NCBI GenBank assembly: GCA_027492585.1
Contig: JAPUEK010000085.1
Span: 1-44,662, forward strand
Length of the DNA: 44,662 nucleotides
Origin: Paracoccaceae bacterium
Lineage (GTDB): Bacteria > Pseudomonadota > Alphaproteobacteria > Rhodobacterales > Rhodobacteraceae
Reading direction: 5' to 3'
Each line of letters starts with the position of its first letter. The stretch's first letter is position 1. The translations under genes were made by a program, and so were the position numbers. Below, piece after piece: positions 8,753-18,219 of this stretch. Under the pieces are notes generated by a model. The model was not told the DNA's origin, searched no databases, and saw only the letters and a program-made list of their open reading frames with translations.

Positions 8753-8838
8753 AACCGCCACATCGCCCGTGTTCTTTGCGCCAGTCGCCGGGAGGGCGAA
8801 GCGGGGGCGGCAAAGACCCCCATGGGCGGGAGTGCGTG

Positions 8839-11103
8839 GTGGCTCAGGCGAGTATTCGTCACAGCAGTTGGGCAAGGCTGAGCAGGCTCAGGCGGCAGCG
8901 GCGTGTACAGACCGTCCTGACGCTCAGCCTCGTCGTGCTCGGCCCGGTGCTGGCGGTGACGACCTTCCTCGCGCTCAGCCGGTTCAACCTCGGTGCGGGG
9001 TCGAACCTGCTGCGACTGATCCTTCTGGCCGATCTCGTCTATGTACTGGTGGTCGCGGCCCTTGTCCTGTCGCGGGTGGTGCGGATGATCGCCGACCGCC
9101 GCAGCCAGTCGGCAGGCTCGCGGCTGCACCTGCGGCTCACCGGGGTCTTCGCCTTCATGGCGCTCGTGCCGACGATTCTGGTGGCGATCTTCGCGGTGCT
9201 GAACCTCAACATCGGGCTTGAGGGCTGGTTTTCGGAACGGGTCCGCAATGTGGTGGGCGCCTCCCTTTCCGCCGCACAGGCCTATGAGGAGGAGCATACC
9301 AATGCCCTGAAGGAAGACGCGCAATCTTTGGCGGCCTACCTGAACGTCGCCAAGCAATCGACCTTCTTCCTCGATGACGGGCAGGTGCGCCCGATCCTGT
9401 CGCAGGGCCAGCAGGCGGTGCAGCGCGGGCTGCGGGAGGTCTTCCTGACCGATGGCGCGGGGGAGCTGAAGACCCGCGGCGACCGCAGCTATCTCTTCGA
9501 TTTCGACAAGCCGACCGCCGAGGAACTGGCCCGCGCCAAAGCAGGCGAGGTGGTGGTGATCGAGGATTGGGCCAATGACGAATTCCGCGCCCTCGTTCAT
9601 CTCGATGCCTTCGCCGACCGCTACCTTTATGTCTCGCGCACGGTGGACGGGCGGCTTCTGTCGCTTCTGGACGACACCAAGCAGACCGTCGCGCTCTATC
9701 AGCAGCTTGAGGCGGAGCGGGGGACGGTTCTTTTCAACTTCGGCCTGCTCTATCTCGGCTTCGCGCTGATCCTCGTGCTGGCGGCGGTCTGGCTCGGCCT
9801 GTGGTTCGCCGAACGCCTCAGCCGTCCGGTCGGGCGGCTGGCTTCGGCGGCGGGCCGGGTCGGGGCAGGGGATCTCGACGTGCAGGTGCTGGAGGAGGAG
9901 GGGGATGACGAGATCGCCACCCTCGGCCGGGTCTTCAACCAGATGACCCGCCAGCTCAAGGGCCAGCGGGCCGATCTGGTGGAAAGCCACCGCCAGACCG
10001 AGCAACGCCGCAGGCTCTTCGATTCGGTGCTGTCCAACGTGACCGCCGGGGTGATCGGCCTCGATGCCGAGGGCCGCATCGACTTCGTGAACCGCGCGGC
10101 GGAGCGGCTTCTGGACATGGCCGACGGCCCCGCCGATCTGCCGCTGTCTTTCGCCGTGCCGGAATTCGCGGCTTTGTTCGACCGCCTGCGCGAGATCGGC
10201 GGTACGGCCGTGCAGGAAGAGGTGCGCCTGACCCGCAAGGGCAAGCTCGAAAGCCTGCTCGTCCGCATGTCCGAACGCCGCGCCGAACAGGGGCGGCTCG
10301 AAGGCTATGTGGTGGCCTTCGACGATGTGACCGATCTCGTCTCGGCGCAACGGATGGCGGCATGGGGCGATGTGGCCCGGCGCATCGCCCATGAGATCAA
10401 GAACCCGCTGACCCCGATCCAGCTTTCGGCGGAACGGATCAAGCGCAAGTTCCGCGGGCAGGTGCAGGAGGCGGAGGAGCTGGAGCAGCTTGCCGACGTG
10501 ATCGTGCGCCAGACCAACGACCTGCGCCGCATCGTCGATGAATTCTCCAAATTCGCCCGGATGCCGGAACCGGACCGCCGGGAGACGGATCTGGTGGCGC
10601 TCGTGCGCGGGGCGCTGACCCTTCAGGAAAACGGCCAGCCGGGGGTGCGGTTCTCCAGCACGGTGCCGGATGGCCCGGTGCTGATGGATCTCGACGGCAC
10701 GATGATCGGCCAGGCCCTGACCAATCTGATCAAGAACGCCGGGGAAGCCACGGAAACCCTTGGGGAAAAGGGTGCGCCCGAAGGGTATGTCCCGCAGATC
10801 CGGCTGACCCTGAACACGGATGAGACCGAGGCGGAGATCCGCATCATGGACAATGGCATCGGCCTGCCCCCCGACCGGGCGCGGCTGTTCGAGCCCTATG
10901 TGACCACGCGCGAGAAAGGCACCGGCCTCGGCCTGCCGATCGTCAAGAAGATCATTGAAGAGCACGGCGGCAGCCTTATCTTGGAGGATGCCCCGATTTT
11001 TGAAGGCAATGCCCATGCCGGGGCCATGGCGGTCATCCGCCTTCCCCGCGCTGCGCGCAAACGCGCGGGCAAACAGGCGGCCCTTGCGGCCCAGGGGGGA
11101 TGA
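8839..11103 (+). CDS. ntrY: Membrane sensor histidine kinase NtrY
   Basis: A roughly 754-residue membrane kinase paired with NtrX. It has several N-terminal membrane helices around a long periplasmic loop, a further helix (LLYLGFALILVLAAVWLGLWF), a HAMP linker, a PAS domain (FDSVLSNVTAGVIGLDAEGR), the H-box ARRIAHEIKNPLTPIQ, NLIKNAGEA, DNGIGLPPD and GTGLGLPIV. I chose GTG 8839 because GGGAG lies 6 nt upstream. GTG 8836 and a poorly supported TTG at 8776 are alternatives; the extra residues from 8776 do not look like NtrY. The stop overlaps ntrX (ATGA). NtrYX has been tied to nitrogen, redox and envelope responses in alphaproteobacteria. Confidence 0.92.
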   Translation: MAQASIRHSSWARLSRLRRQRRVQTVLTLSLVVLGPVLAVTTFLALSRFNLGAGSNLLRLILLADLVYVLVVAALVLSRVVRMIADRRSQSAGSRLHLRLTGVFAFMALVPTILVAIFAVLNLNIGLEGWFSERVRNVVGASLSAAQAYEEEHTNALKEDAQSLAAYLNVAKQSTFFLDDGQVRPILSQGQQAVQRGLREVFLTDGAGELKTRGDRSYLFDFDKPTAEELARAKAGEVVVIEDWANDEFRALVHLDAFADRYLYVSRTVDGRLLSLLDDTKQTVALYQQLEAERGTVLFNFGLLYLGFALILVLAAVWLGLWFAERLSRPVGRLASAAGRVGAGDLDVQVLEEEGDDEIATLGRVFNQMTRQLKGQRADLVESHRQTEQRRRLFDSVLSNVTAGVIGLDAEGRIDFVNRAAERLLDMADGPADLPLSFAVPEFAALFDRLREIGGTAVQEEVRLTRKGKLESLLVRMSERRAEQGRLEGYVVAFDDVTDLVSAQRMAAWGDVARRIAHEIKNPLTPIQLSAERIKRKFRGQVQEAEELEQLADVIVRQTNDLRRIVDEFSKFARMPEPDRRETDLVALVRGALTLQENGQPGVRFSSTVPDGPVLMDLDGTMIGQALTNLIKNAGEATETLGEKGAPEGYVPQIRLTLNTDETEAEIRIMDNGIGLPPDRARLFEPYVTTREKGTGLGLPIVKKIIEEHGGSLILEDAPIFEGNAHAGAMAVIRLPRAARKRAGKQAALAAQGG

Positions 11104-12512
11104 TGAGCAGCATTCTGATCACCGATGACGAGAAGGACATCCGCGAACTCATCGGGGATATTCTGAAGGACGAGGGCTATACCGTTCGTCTTGCAGCGAA
11201 TTCCGACGATTGCATGGCCGAGATCAACGCCGATCCGCCGAGCCTGATGATCCTCGACATCTGGCTGAAGGACAGCCGGATGGACGGGATCGACATCCTC
11301 AAGACGGTGAAGCGCGACAATCCCGACATTCCCATCGTCATCATCTCGGGTCATGGCAATATCGAGATCGCGGTCGCGGCGATCAAGCAGGGCGCCTATG
11401 ACTTCATCGAAAAGCCCTTCAACATCGACCAGCTGATGGTGGTGGTGAGCCGCGCCATGGAAACCTCGCGGCTGCGGCGCGAGAATGCCGATTTGCGGCG
11501 GCGCGATGTGACCTCCTCCGAGATGATCGGTTCGGGTGCGGCCTTCAAGGCCCTGAAATCGCAACTGGAAAAGGTCACGAAGTCCAACGGCCGGGTGATG
11601 CTGACCGGCCCGTCCGGCTCCGGCAAGGAGATGGCGGCGCGCTACATCCACACCAATTCCGCCCGCGCGGGGGCGCCCTTCGTTTCGGTCTCCTCGGCAA
11701 CGGTGGAGCCTGACCGGATGGAAGAGGTGCTCTTCGGGCGGGAGACGGCGGATCGTGGCATCGAAAAAGGTATTCTGGAACAGGGGCATGGCGGCGTCAT
11801 CTACTTCGATGAAGTGGCCGATATGCCCTCCGGCACCCAAGGCAAGATCCTGCGCGTGCTGACCGAACAGCAGTTCACCCGCGTCGGCGGTACCGACAAG
11901 GTGCGCGTCGATCTGCGGGTCATTTCCTCCACCACCCGCGATCTGCGGCAGGAAATCGCCGCCGGCCGCTTCCGGCAGGAGCTTTACGACCGGCTGAACG
12001 TGGTGCCGATCGCCGTGCCGAGCCTGGAGGAGCGGCGCGAGGACATCCCCGAGCTGACCCGCCACTTCATCGACATGTTCCACCGCAGCCAGGGCCTGCC
12101 GCAGCGCGGCCTGAGCCTTGAGGCGGAAGCGATGTTGCAGACCATGCAATGGCCGGGCAACCTGCGCCAGCTCCGCAACGTGATCGAGCGGGTGCTGATC
12201 CTCGGCGACAGCACCGGCCCGATCGAGGCCAGGGAACTGCCGGGACAGGAAAACACCGGCGAGGGCGGCGGGCGGCTGGTGCTCGGTGGGGCGATGGCGA
12301 CCCTGCCGCTGCGCGAGGCGCGCGAGGTCTTCGAGCGCGAATACCTGCTGACCCAGATCAACCGCTTCGGCGGCAATATCAGTCGGACCGCCGGTTTCGT
12401 GGGCATGGAACGCTCCGCCCTGCACCGCAAACTGAAATCGCTCGGGGTCGTGACCTCCGCCAAGGGCCATGGCCGCGGGGCGGGCGAGGAGGATGAGGAC
12501 GACGAGGAATAG
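11100..12512 (+). CDS. ntrX: Response regulator NtrX lacking the GAFTGA motif
   Basis: A 470-residue partner of NtrY. The receiver domain has D53 (LMILDIWLKDSRMDG). The AAA+ domain has Walker A GPSGSGKE and Walker B VIYFDEVADM. The C-terminal helix-turn-helix is GGNISRTAGFVGMERSALHR, and the protein ends in a very acidic tail (EEDEDDEE). Between Walker A and B it reads EEVLFGRETADRG where GAFTGA would follow in sigma-54 activators, so sigma-54-dependent activation is unlikely. The catalytic lysine position of Walker A is followed by E rather than S/T. It overlaps ntrY by 4 bp. Confidence 0.93.
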   Translation: MMSSILITDDEKDIRELIGDILKDEGYTVRLAANSDDCMAEINADPPSLMILDIWLKDSRMDGIDILKTVKRDNPDIPIVIISGHGNIEIAVAAIKQGAYDFIEKPFNIDQLMVVVSRAMETSRLRRENADLRRRDVTSSEMIGSGAAFKALKSQLEKVTKSNGRVMLTGPSGSGKEMAARYIHTNSARAGAPFVSVSSATVEPDRMEEVLFGRETADRGIEKGILEQGHGGVIYFDEVADMPSGTQGKILRVLTEQQFTRVGGTDKVRVDLRVISSTTRDLRQEIAAGRFRQELYDRLNVVPIAVPSLEERREDIPELTRHFIDMFHRSQGLPQRGLSLEAEAMLQTMQWPGNLRQLRNVIERVLILGDSTGPIEARELPGQENTGEGGGRLVLGGAMATLPLREAREVFEREYLLTQINRFGGNISRTAGFVGMERSALHRKLKSLGVVTSAKGHGRGAGEEDEDDEE

Positions 12513-12752
12513 GGGTCAATCCACGGTCAGACCGGCCTGCCTGCGCGAACACTTCCCCTCTGGCTTCATTTCCGTCGGAAAATATCCTGCGGAGAGGGTC
12601 CGGCGGGGTGCAGAACCCCTGTGGGGCCGCGGCGCGGCGCAGCATCCGCTGCATGGGATTGCCACCCGGCGCCCGACGGCGATTGACCGGGCGCGGCCGG
12701 TCTGACAGGAAGAAACCGCTGAGCGGGACGCGGTTGCGTCCGAGGGGGTGGC
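12513..12752. other. 240-bp gap between ntrX and trkA with hairpins and a possible repeat remnant
   Basis: No convincing ORF. The gap contains the small inverted repeat CCCCTGTGGGG near 12617, GC-rich palindromic stretches, and AAATATCCTGCGGAG around 12579-12593, which resembles the right arm of the dispersed repeat with three bases reduced to one. A GAGGGGG sequence just before ATG 12753 serves as ribosome-binding site for trkA. A trkA promoter may lie here but none stands out. Confidence 0.4.
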
Positions 12753-14129
12753 ATGAAGGTGATCATCTGTGGCGGCGGTCAGGTCGGCTGGCAGATCGCG
12801 CGGCACCTGTCGGGCGAGAAGAACGACGTGACGGTGGTGGACAGCAATGCCGATCTCGTGCGTCGTGCCACGGAAACGCTTGAGGTCCAGGGGGTTGCAG
12901 GCTTCGCCTCATATCCCGACGTGCTGGAGAAGGCCGGCGCCCGCGATGCCGACATGATCATCGCCGCCACCTATTCCGATGAGGTGAACATGGTCACCTG
13001 CCAGGTGGCCCATTCGATCTTTTCCGTGCCGCGCAAGATCGCCCGGCTGCGTTCGCAAAGCTATCTCGACGCGATCTATTCCGATCTTTACCGGCGCGAC
13101 CATCTGCCCATCGACGTGGTGATCAGCCCGGAGCGCGAGGTGGCGGAGGCGGCCTTGCAGCGGCTTGCGGCCCCGGCGGCCTTCGATACCGAAAGCTTCA
13201 TGGGCGGGCGGGCGCAGCTTCTGGGCATCGCGCTCACCGAGGATTGCCCGGTGCTGATGACGCCCTTGCGCCAGCTCAACGAGCTGTTCCCCAGCCTGCG
13301 CGCCATCGTCGTGGGCATCCGCCGTCAGGACAGCCTGTTTGCGCCCGAGCCGCGCGATCTGCTGCTGCCGGGCGACATGATCTATGTCTTCACCCATGTT
13401 CAGGATGTGAACAGGACGCTGGAAGTCTTTGGCAAGAAAACGAAAAAGCAGGAGCGGGTGATCATCGTCGGCGGCGGCAACGTGGGCCTCGCCGTGGCCC
13501 GTGCGCTTGAGGCGCGGACCGACCGGGTGCGCGCCAAGATCATCGAGCGCAACCGCAGCCGGGCGGAGACGGCGGCGGACGGGCTCAACCGGACCATCGT
13601 GCTGCATGGCGACGGGATGGATATGGACCTGCTGCTGGAAGCCTCGGTGGACCGGGCCGATGCGGTTCTGGCCGTCACCGACGACGACAAGACCAACCTT
13701 CTGGCCGCGGTGCGCGCCAAGCAGGCCGGTTGCCCGATGGCCATCGCGCTTGTCAACGACCCGACGCTGGCGAGCCTGATGGGGCCTCTGGACATCGACG
13801 CCTATATCAACCCGCGCGCCACCACCGTCTCGTCGATCCTGCGCCATATCCGGCACGGCAAGGTGCGGGCGATCTATTCCATCGGCGATGCCGAGGCGGA
13901 GATGATCGAGGCGCAGGTGCTGACCACCTCGCCGCTGGCGGGCAAGCTGATCCGCGATGTGGATTTCCCCGAAGGCGTGCTGGTCGGCGCGCTGATGAAG
14001 GGGGAGGCGGTGCTGAAACCCACCGGCGATCTCCGCATCGACGCGGGCGACATCATCGCGCTGTTCACCATGGCCAAGGACCGGCCCGAGGTCGAGCGCC
14101 TCCTGCAGGTCTCGGTCGAGTTCTTCTGA
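12753..14129 (+). CDS. trkA: Trk potassium uptake regulatory subunit TrkA
   Basis: A 458-residue cytoplasmic protein of two tandem RCK units. The first NAD(H)-binding fold starts [16 protein letters not shown], the second starts [17 protein letters not shown] at about residue 234, and each is followed by a TrkA_C ligand domain. TrkA gates the TrkH channel in response to nucleotides. It is followed 9 bp later by trkH. Placing trkAH after ntrYX is a recurrent alphaproteobacterial arrangement. The gap of 240 bp to ntrX means either a long operon or an internal promoter. Confidence 0.95.
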   Translation: MKVIICGGGQVGWQIARHLSGEKNDVTVVDSNADLVRRATETLEVQGVAGFASYPDVLEKAGARDADMIIAATYSDEVNMVTCQVAHSIFSVPRKIARLRSQSYLDAIYSDLYRRDHLPIDVVISPEREVAEAALQRLAAPAAFDTESFMGGRAQLLGIALTEDCPVLMTPLRQLNELFPSLRAIVVGIRRQDSLFAPEPRDLLLPGDMIYVFTHVQDVNRTLEVFGKKTKKQERVIIVGGGNVGLAVARALEARTDRVRAKIIERNRSRAETAADGLNRTIVLHGDGMDMDLLLEASVDRADAVLAVTDDDKTNLLAAVRAKQAGCPMAIALVNDPTLASLMGPLDIDAYINPRATTVSSILRHIRHGKVRAIYSIGDAEAEMIEAQVLTTSPLAGKLIRDVDFPEGVLVGALMKGEAVLKPTGDLRIDAGDIIALFTMAKDRPEVERLLQVSVEFF

Positions 14130-14138
14130 GGCCCCGAG

Positions 14139-15656
14139 ATGCGCCGTCTGGCCGATCTGCCGGTTCTGGTGATCCTTCTGGGGATCGCGGCGCTGTCGAT
14201 GCTGCTGCCCTGGGGCCATGCGGTGATCCTCGGCCAGCACGGGATTGCGCGCAGCTTTCTGTACAGCCTGCTGCTGCTGCTGGTGCTGGCGGCGATCCTC
14301 GGCATCGCCACCTCCGGCTACCGGCCGCGCAACCCGGCGCGAAGCCATCTTGTGGCGCTCGCCGGGGCCTATCTGCTGCTGCCGCTGGTGCTGGGCCTGC
14401 CGATGATGCAGCCGGGAGCGGGCGGCTACCGCTTTTCCGATGTCTGGTTCGAGATGCTTTCGGCGATGACCACCACCGGCGCGCCGATGTTCGCGCCCTG
14501 GGAATTGCCGCCGACGCTGCATCTCTGGCGCGCGCAGGTCGGCTGGATGGGCGGCTTCTTCACCATCGTCATGGCGATTTCGGTGCTGGCGCCGCTGAAC
14601 CTCGGCGGGTCCGAGGTGATTTCGGGCCGCACGCCGGGGCGCGGGGCGCAGGGGGCCTCGCAGATCATCCAGATCGCCGATCCGGGGGAGCGGATGCTGC
14701 GCTTCGCCACGATGGTCCTGCCGGTCTACGGCGGGATGACGCTGCTGCTCTGGCTCGGTCTCATCCTTGCGGGGGAGGACAATCTGACCGCGCTCTGCCA
14801 TGCCATGGGAACGCTTTCGACCTCCGGCCTGTCGCCCATCGGCGGGCTGGCCGAGGGCAAGGCGGGCTGGCTGGCGGAATTCCTGATCTTCCTCTTCCTG
14901 ATCCCGGCTCTGAGCCGCCGGCCCCTTCACCACGCCATCGGCCTTCAGCGCGACCAGCGGCTGAGCCGCGACCCCGAACTGCGGCTGGCCGCCGTGATTC
15001 TGCTCGGCGTGGCGACGCTCCTCCTTCTGCGGCACTGGATCGCGGCGATCGAGCTCGGCTCGGGAGAGGATTTCGGCGCGGCGCTCAAGGCGGGCTGGGG
15101 CGGCCTTTTCATGACCATGTCCTTCCTGACCACCAATGGTTTCGAATCCGCCTATTGGCGCGCGGCCGAGGATTGGTCGGGCCTTGGCCGCGCGGGATTG
15201 GTGCTGTGGGGGCTGGCGGTCATGGGCGGGGGCATCGCCACCACGGCGGGCGGGGTGAAGCTCCTGCGGATGCATGTGCTGATCCGCCACAACATTCAGG
15301 AACTGGACCGGCTGGTCCATCCTTCCGTCGTGCCGAAATCGGTTTCGGCGATGGGAACGGTGGCGCGGGGCGGGGCGACCATGGCCTGGCTCTTCTTCCT
15401 GACCTTCACCCTTGCCATTGCGGCGGCCATGGCGGCGCTGACCCTCGCGGGGGAGACTTTCGACACCGCCCTCGTCCTTGCCCTTGCCACGCTGACCAAC
15501 ACCGGCGCCCTGGCCCATCAGGTCGCGGGGATGCCGGTCGACTACGGGGCGCTGAACGAGTCGACACGGGTGATCCTCGGGGCGGCGATGATCGTCGGGC
15601 GGCTGGAAACCCTGGCGATTCTGGCGCTCCTCGCCCCCGACAGCTGGCGAAGCTGA
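14139..15656 (+). CDS. trkH: Trk potassium channel subunit TrkH
   Basis: A 505-residue polytopic membrane protein for K+ uptake with TrkA. Selectivity-filter-like loops are visible: [29 protein letters not shown] and [12 protein letters not shown], the four M-P-M repeats of the SKT superfamily, flanked by about ten hydrophobic helices. The third filter has N-G-F in place of T-G/S-G, consistent with the known variability of later filters. The start at 14139 follows the trkA stop by 9 bp. Confidence 0.94.
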   Translation: MRRLADLPVLVILLGIAALSMLLPWGHAVILGQHGIARSFLYSLLLLLVLAAILGIATSGYRPRNPARSHLVALAGAYLLLPLVLGLPMMQPGAGGYRFSDVWFEMLSAMTTTGAPMFAPWELPPTLHLWRAQVGWMGGFFTIVMAISVLAPLNLGGSEVISGRTPGRGAQGASQIIQIADPGERMLRFATMVLPVYGGMTLLLWLGLILAGEDNLTALCHAMGTLSTSGLSPIGGLAEGKAGWLAEFLIFLFLIPALSRRPLHHAIGLQRDQRLSRDPELRLAAVILLGVATLLLLRHWIAAIELGSGEDFGAALKAGWGGLFMTMSFLTTNGFESAYWRAAEDWSGLGRAGLVLWGLAVMGGGIATTAGGVKLLRMHVLIRHNIQELDRLVHPSVVPKSVSAMGTVARGGATMAWLFFLTFTLAIAAAMAALTLAGETFDTALVLALATLTNTGALAHQVAGMPVDYGALNESTRVILGAAMIVGRLETLAILALLAPDSWRS

Positions 15657-15784
15657 GACCGCCGGGATACAGGTATCTTTATTCCTTTGTTTTGGGCTGG
15701 AAACCCGCCGGTTTAGACGCAATACTTCGCGTCAGGCCGGGAGGACAGCCCGCCAGTGCGACTGAGAACAAGGACAAGAAACCG

Positions 15785-16018
15785 ATGGCCGCCGATAAAC
15801 AGAATTTGCAGGATGCCTTTCTCAACCATGTCCGGAAGTCGAAGCTTCCGGTCACGATTTTCCTGATCAACGGGGTGAAGCTGCAAGGCGTCATCACCTG
15901 GTTCGACAATTTCTGCGTGCTCCTGCGCCGGGACGGGCAATCGCAGCTTGTCTACAAACATGCGATCTCCACGATCATGCCGGGCGGGCCGATCAATCTT
16001 TACGAGGGCGAAGACTGA
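15785..16018 (+). CDS. hfq: RNA chaperone Hfq
   Basis: A 77-residue Sm-like protein ([20 protein letters not shown]). The Sm1 motif is [17 protein letters not shown] and the Sm2 motif is [10 protein letters not shown], with Q8 and the KHA signature that form the U-rich RNA-binding proximal face of the hexamer. It lacks the long C-terminal tail of enteric Hfq, as is normal for Rhodobacteraceae. Hfq mediates small-RNA regulation, relevant to the candidate small RNA at 37852. Its TGA overlaps a CTG codon that probably starts hflX. The 128-bp upstream gap may hold its promoter. Confidence 0.97.
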   Translation: MAADKQNLQDAFLNHVRKSKLPVTIFLINGVKLQGVITWFDNFCVLLRRDGQSQLVYKHAISTIMPGGPINLYEGED

Positions 16019-17352
16019 ACGCCGATCTTCCTGAGGACGACGAGGACGACCCGCTCTTTGCCGATCGCGGGCCGTCTTCGCATGAGACGGCCGCGGCGCT
16101 GACCCGCGCCTATGTCCTGCACCCTGATCTCAAATCCGCCCGGACCCGCCGCCTGCCCGAACACGGGCTGGCCGAGGCGGTGAGCCTTGCCGCCGCCCTG
16201 CCGGGGATGGAGGTGCTTGGCGCCGAGGTGGTCCGTCTGCCGCGTGTCCATCCGGGGATGCTCTTCGGTTCCGGCAAGGTGGAGGAGCTGGCGGCGCGGA
16301 TGAAGGCGCTCGAGATCGACCTCGTGCTGGTCGATGGCCCGGTGTCCCCGGTGCAGCAGCGCAATCTCGAAAAGGAATGGGGGGTGAAGCTCCTCGACCG
16401 GACCGGGCTGATCCTTGAGATCTTCGCGGATCGGGCGCGGACGCGGGAAGGGGTGTTGCAGGTCGAACTGGCGGCGCTGTCCTATCAGCGCACGCGGCTG
16501 GTGCGGGCCTGGACCCACCTTGAGCGGCAGCGGGGCGGTTTCGGCTTCGTCGGCGGGCCGGGCGAGACCCAGATCGAGGCGGACCGCCGCGCCATCGACG
16601 ATCAGGTGATCCGGCTGAAACGCCAGCTCGACCGCGTGGTGAAAACGCGGGAGCTGCACCGGGCCTCGCGTCGGAAGGTGCCGTTTCCGGTGGTGGCGCT
16701 TGTCGGCTATACCAACGCCGGGAAATCCACGCTGTTCAACCGCATGACCGGGGCGGAGGTTCTGGCCAAGGACATGCTCTTTGCCACGCTCGACCCGACG
16801 ATGCGCGGCGTGGTGCTGCCCTCGGGGCGCAAGATCATCGCCTCCGATACCGTGGGGTTCATTTCCGACCTGCCGACGCAGCTTGTCGCGGCCTTCCGTG
16901 CAACGCTCGAAGAGGTGCTGGAGGCCGATCTGATCCTGCATGTCCGCGACATCAGCCATCCCGAAACCGCCGAGCAGGCGGCGGATGTGGCCGATATCCT
17001 GACCTCGCTCGGGGTGGACCGGGCGGTGCCGCAGATCGAGGTCTGGAACAAGCTCGATCTCGTGGCGCCTGTCGCGCGCGAGGCTCTGGCGGTGCAGGCG
17101 GGCAACCGGGCGGGCGTTTTTCCGGTGTCGGCCCTGACCGGGGAAGGGATCGACCGGCTGCTGGCGGAAATTTCCCACAGCTTCGACGAGGAAAAGTCCG
17201 AGGCCAGGCTGCACCTCGGCTTTGCCATGGGCAAGCGGCGGGCATGGCTCCATGGCGAGGGCGTCGTCACCGCCGAAACCCAGGACGAGGAGGGCTGGCA
17301 GATTTCCGTCCTCTGGACCGCCCGGCAGGAAAAGCGCTTTCAGGAGGTCTGA
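16015..17352 (+). CDS. hflX: Ribosome-associated GTPase HflX, probable CTG start
   Basis: A GTPase that binds ribosomes and helps split stalled ones. The HflX domain ([50 protein letters not shown]) precedes the G domain, with G1 [13 protein letters not shown]3 [10 protein letters not shown] and G4 NKLD. The first ATG/GTG/TTG in frame is GTG 16180, but that would remove the conserved [20 protein letters not shown] segment. The frame is open back to a TAA at 15796. CTG 16015 overlaps the hfq stop (CTGA) and has GAGG about 7 nt upstream, so I take it as the start; GTG 16180 is the conservative alternative. From CTG the product is 445 residues. Confidence 0.85.
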   Translation: MNADLPEDDEDDPLFADRGPSSHETAAALTRAYVLHPDLKSARTRRLPEHGLAEAVSLAAALPGMEVLGAEVVRLPRVHPGMLFGSGKVEELAARMKALEIDLVLVDGPVSPVQQRNLEKEWGVKLLDRTGLILEIFADRARTREGVLQVELAALSYQRTRLVRAWTHLERQRGGFGFVGGPGETQIEADRRAIDDQVIRLKRQLDRVVKTRELHRASRRKVPFPVVALVGYTNAGKSTLFNRMTGAEVLAKDMLFATLDPTMRGVVLPSGRKIIASDTVGFISDLPTQLVAAFRATLEEVLEADLILHVRDISHPETAEQAADVADILTSLGVDRAVPQIEVWNKLDLVAPVAREALAVQAGNRAGVFPVSALTGEGIDRLLAEISHSFDEEKSEARLHLGFAMGKRRAWLHGEGVVTAETQDEEGWQISVLWTARQEKRFQEV

Positions 17353-17406
17353 ACCTCCGCCACAATCGGCCGCAGGGGCGGGTGAGAAACCGGGAGAGAA
17401 GGTCCG

Positions 17407-18204
17407 ATGAAAGTCTATATCAGCATCGACATCGAGGGCTGCGCCGGAATCACCCATTGGAACGAGGCGGAGAAGACCCACCCCGATTATTCCGAATTCC
17501 GCGAGATCATGACCGGAGAGGCGCTTGCCGCGATCGAGGGGGCGAAGGCGGCGGGGGCCAAGGAGATCCTGATCAAGGATGCCCATACCACCGGACGCAA
17601 TCTGCTGATCGACCGGCTGCCGGCGGATGTGAAGGTGGTGCGGGCCTGGGCCGGCCATCCGTTCTGCATGGTGCAGGAGCTGGACGCGAGCTTCGATGCG
17701 GTGCTGATGATCGGCTACCATGCCGCCGCCGGGTCGGAGGCCAATTCGCTGGCCCATACCCTGTCGCTCGATGCGGCCGAGATCCGGCTGAACGGGGTGC
17801 GGGCCTCTGAATTCCTGATCCACGCGCTTGCCGCCGCCCTTGTCGGCGTGCCGGTTGCCTTCGTCAGCGGCGATGCCGGGCTGATGGAGGAGGTGCAGGC
17901 GACATCGCCCGCCATCCACCGCTGCGCGGTCAAGGCGGGTTCCGGCGCCTCTACCGTTTCGCTTTCGCCGGCGGGCGCGCGGGAGGTGATCCGGGCGGGG
18001 GTTGCCCTGGCGCTGAAAGGGGTGAAGAAGATCGCCCCCTTGCCCCTCCCCGCCGAACACGTCCTGGAAATCGCCTATGGCGATCCGAACCTTGCCACCC
18101 GCCACCAGCACTATCCCGGCGCGCGCCACGTCGGCAACCGGACCATCCGCATGGAAACCGGCGACTACATGGATGTGCTGCGGATGCTGAACTACGTCAC
18201 CTGA
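17407..18204 (+). CDS. M55 family D-aminopeptidase (DppA-like)
   Basis: A 265-residue enzyme of the M55 zinc peptidase family. It begins MKVYISIDIEGCAGITHW, where the S-x-D-x-E-G motif supplies metal ligands; further expected ligand histidines are in KDAHTTGRN and GYHAAAGSEANSLAHT. Bacillus DppA is a D-aminopeptidase that hydrolyses D-Ala-D-Ala-type dipeptides, so recycling of peptidoglycan peptides is a reasonable guess. ATG 17407 is preceded by GAGAAGG. It may be the last gene of the hfq-hflX transcription unit (54-bp gap) and is convergent with the cysteine protease gene, 15 bp apart. Confidence 0.88.
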   Translation: MKVYISIDIEGCAGITHWNEAEKTHPDYSEFREIMTGEALAAIEGAKAAGAKEILIKDAHTTGRNLLIDRLPADVKVVRAWAGHPFCMVQELDASFDAVLMIGYHAAAGSEANSLAHTLSLDAAEIRLNGVRASEFLIHALAAALVGVPVAFVSGDAGLMEEVQATSPAIHRCAVKAGSGASTVSLSPAGAREVIRAGVALALKGVKKIAPLPLPAEHVLEIAYGDPNLATRHQHYPGARHVGNRTIRMETGDYMDVLRMLNYVT

Positions 18205-18219
18205 GGCGCGGGGACGGTC

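Noticed and set aside
8776-8838. TTG start for ntrY
   Set aside because: No ribosome-binding site, and the added residues do not resemble NtrY; GTG 8839 or 8836 is better placed.
8650-11016. 788-codon antisense frame over ntrY
   Set aside because: An artefact of high GC codon use; the product is rich in H, R, Q and E and matches no family, while ntrY on the other strand has full kinase motifs.
12909-15722. 937-codon antisense frame over trkA-trkH
   Set aside because: Same cause; spans two genes with convincing families on the plus strand.
13730-15784. Long plus-strand frame running through trkA-trkH into hfq
   Set aside because: Only the last 77 codons (from 15785) are real, as Hfq; the rest is an alternative frame of trkH with low-complexity G/A/R content.
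16000-18129. 709-codon antisense frame over hflX and the DppA-like gene
   Set aside because: No domain, and crosses two real genes of opposite orientation.
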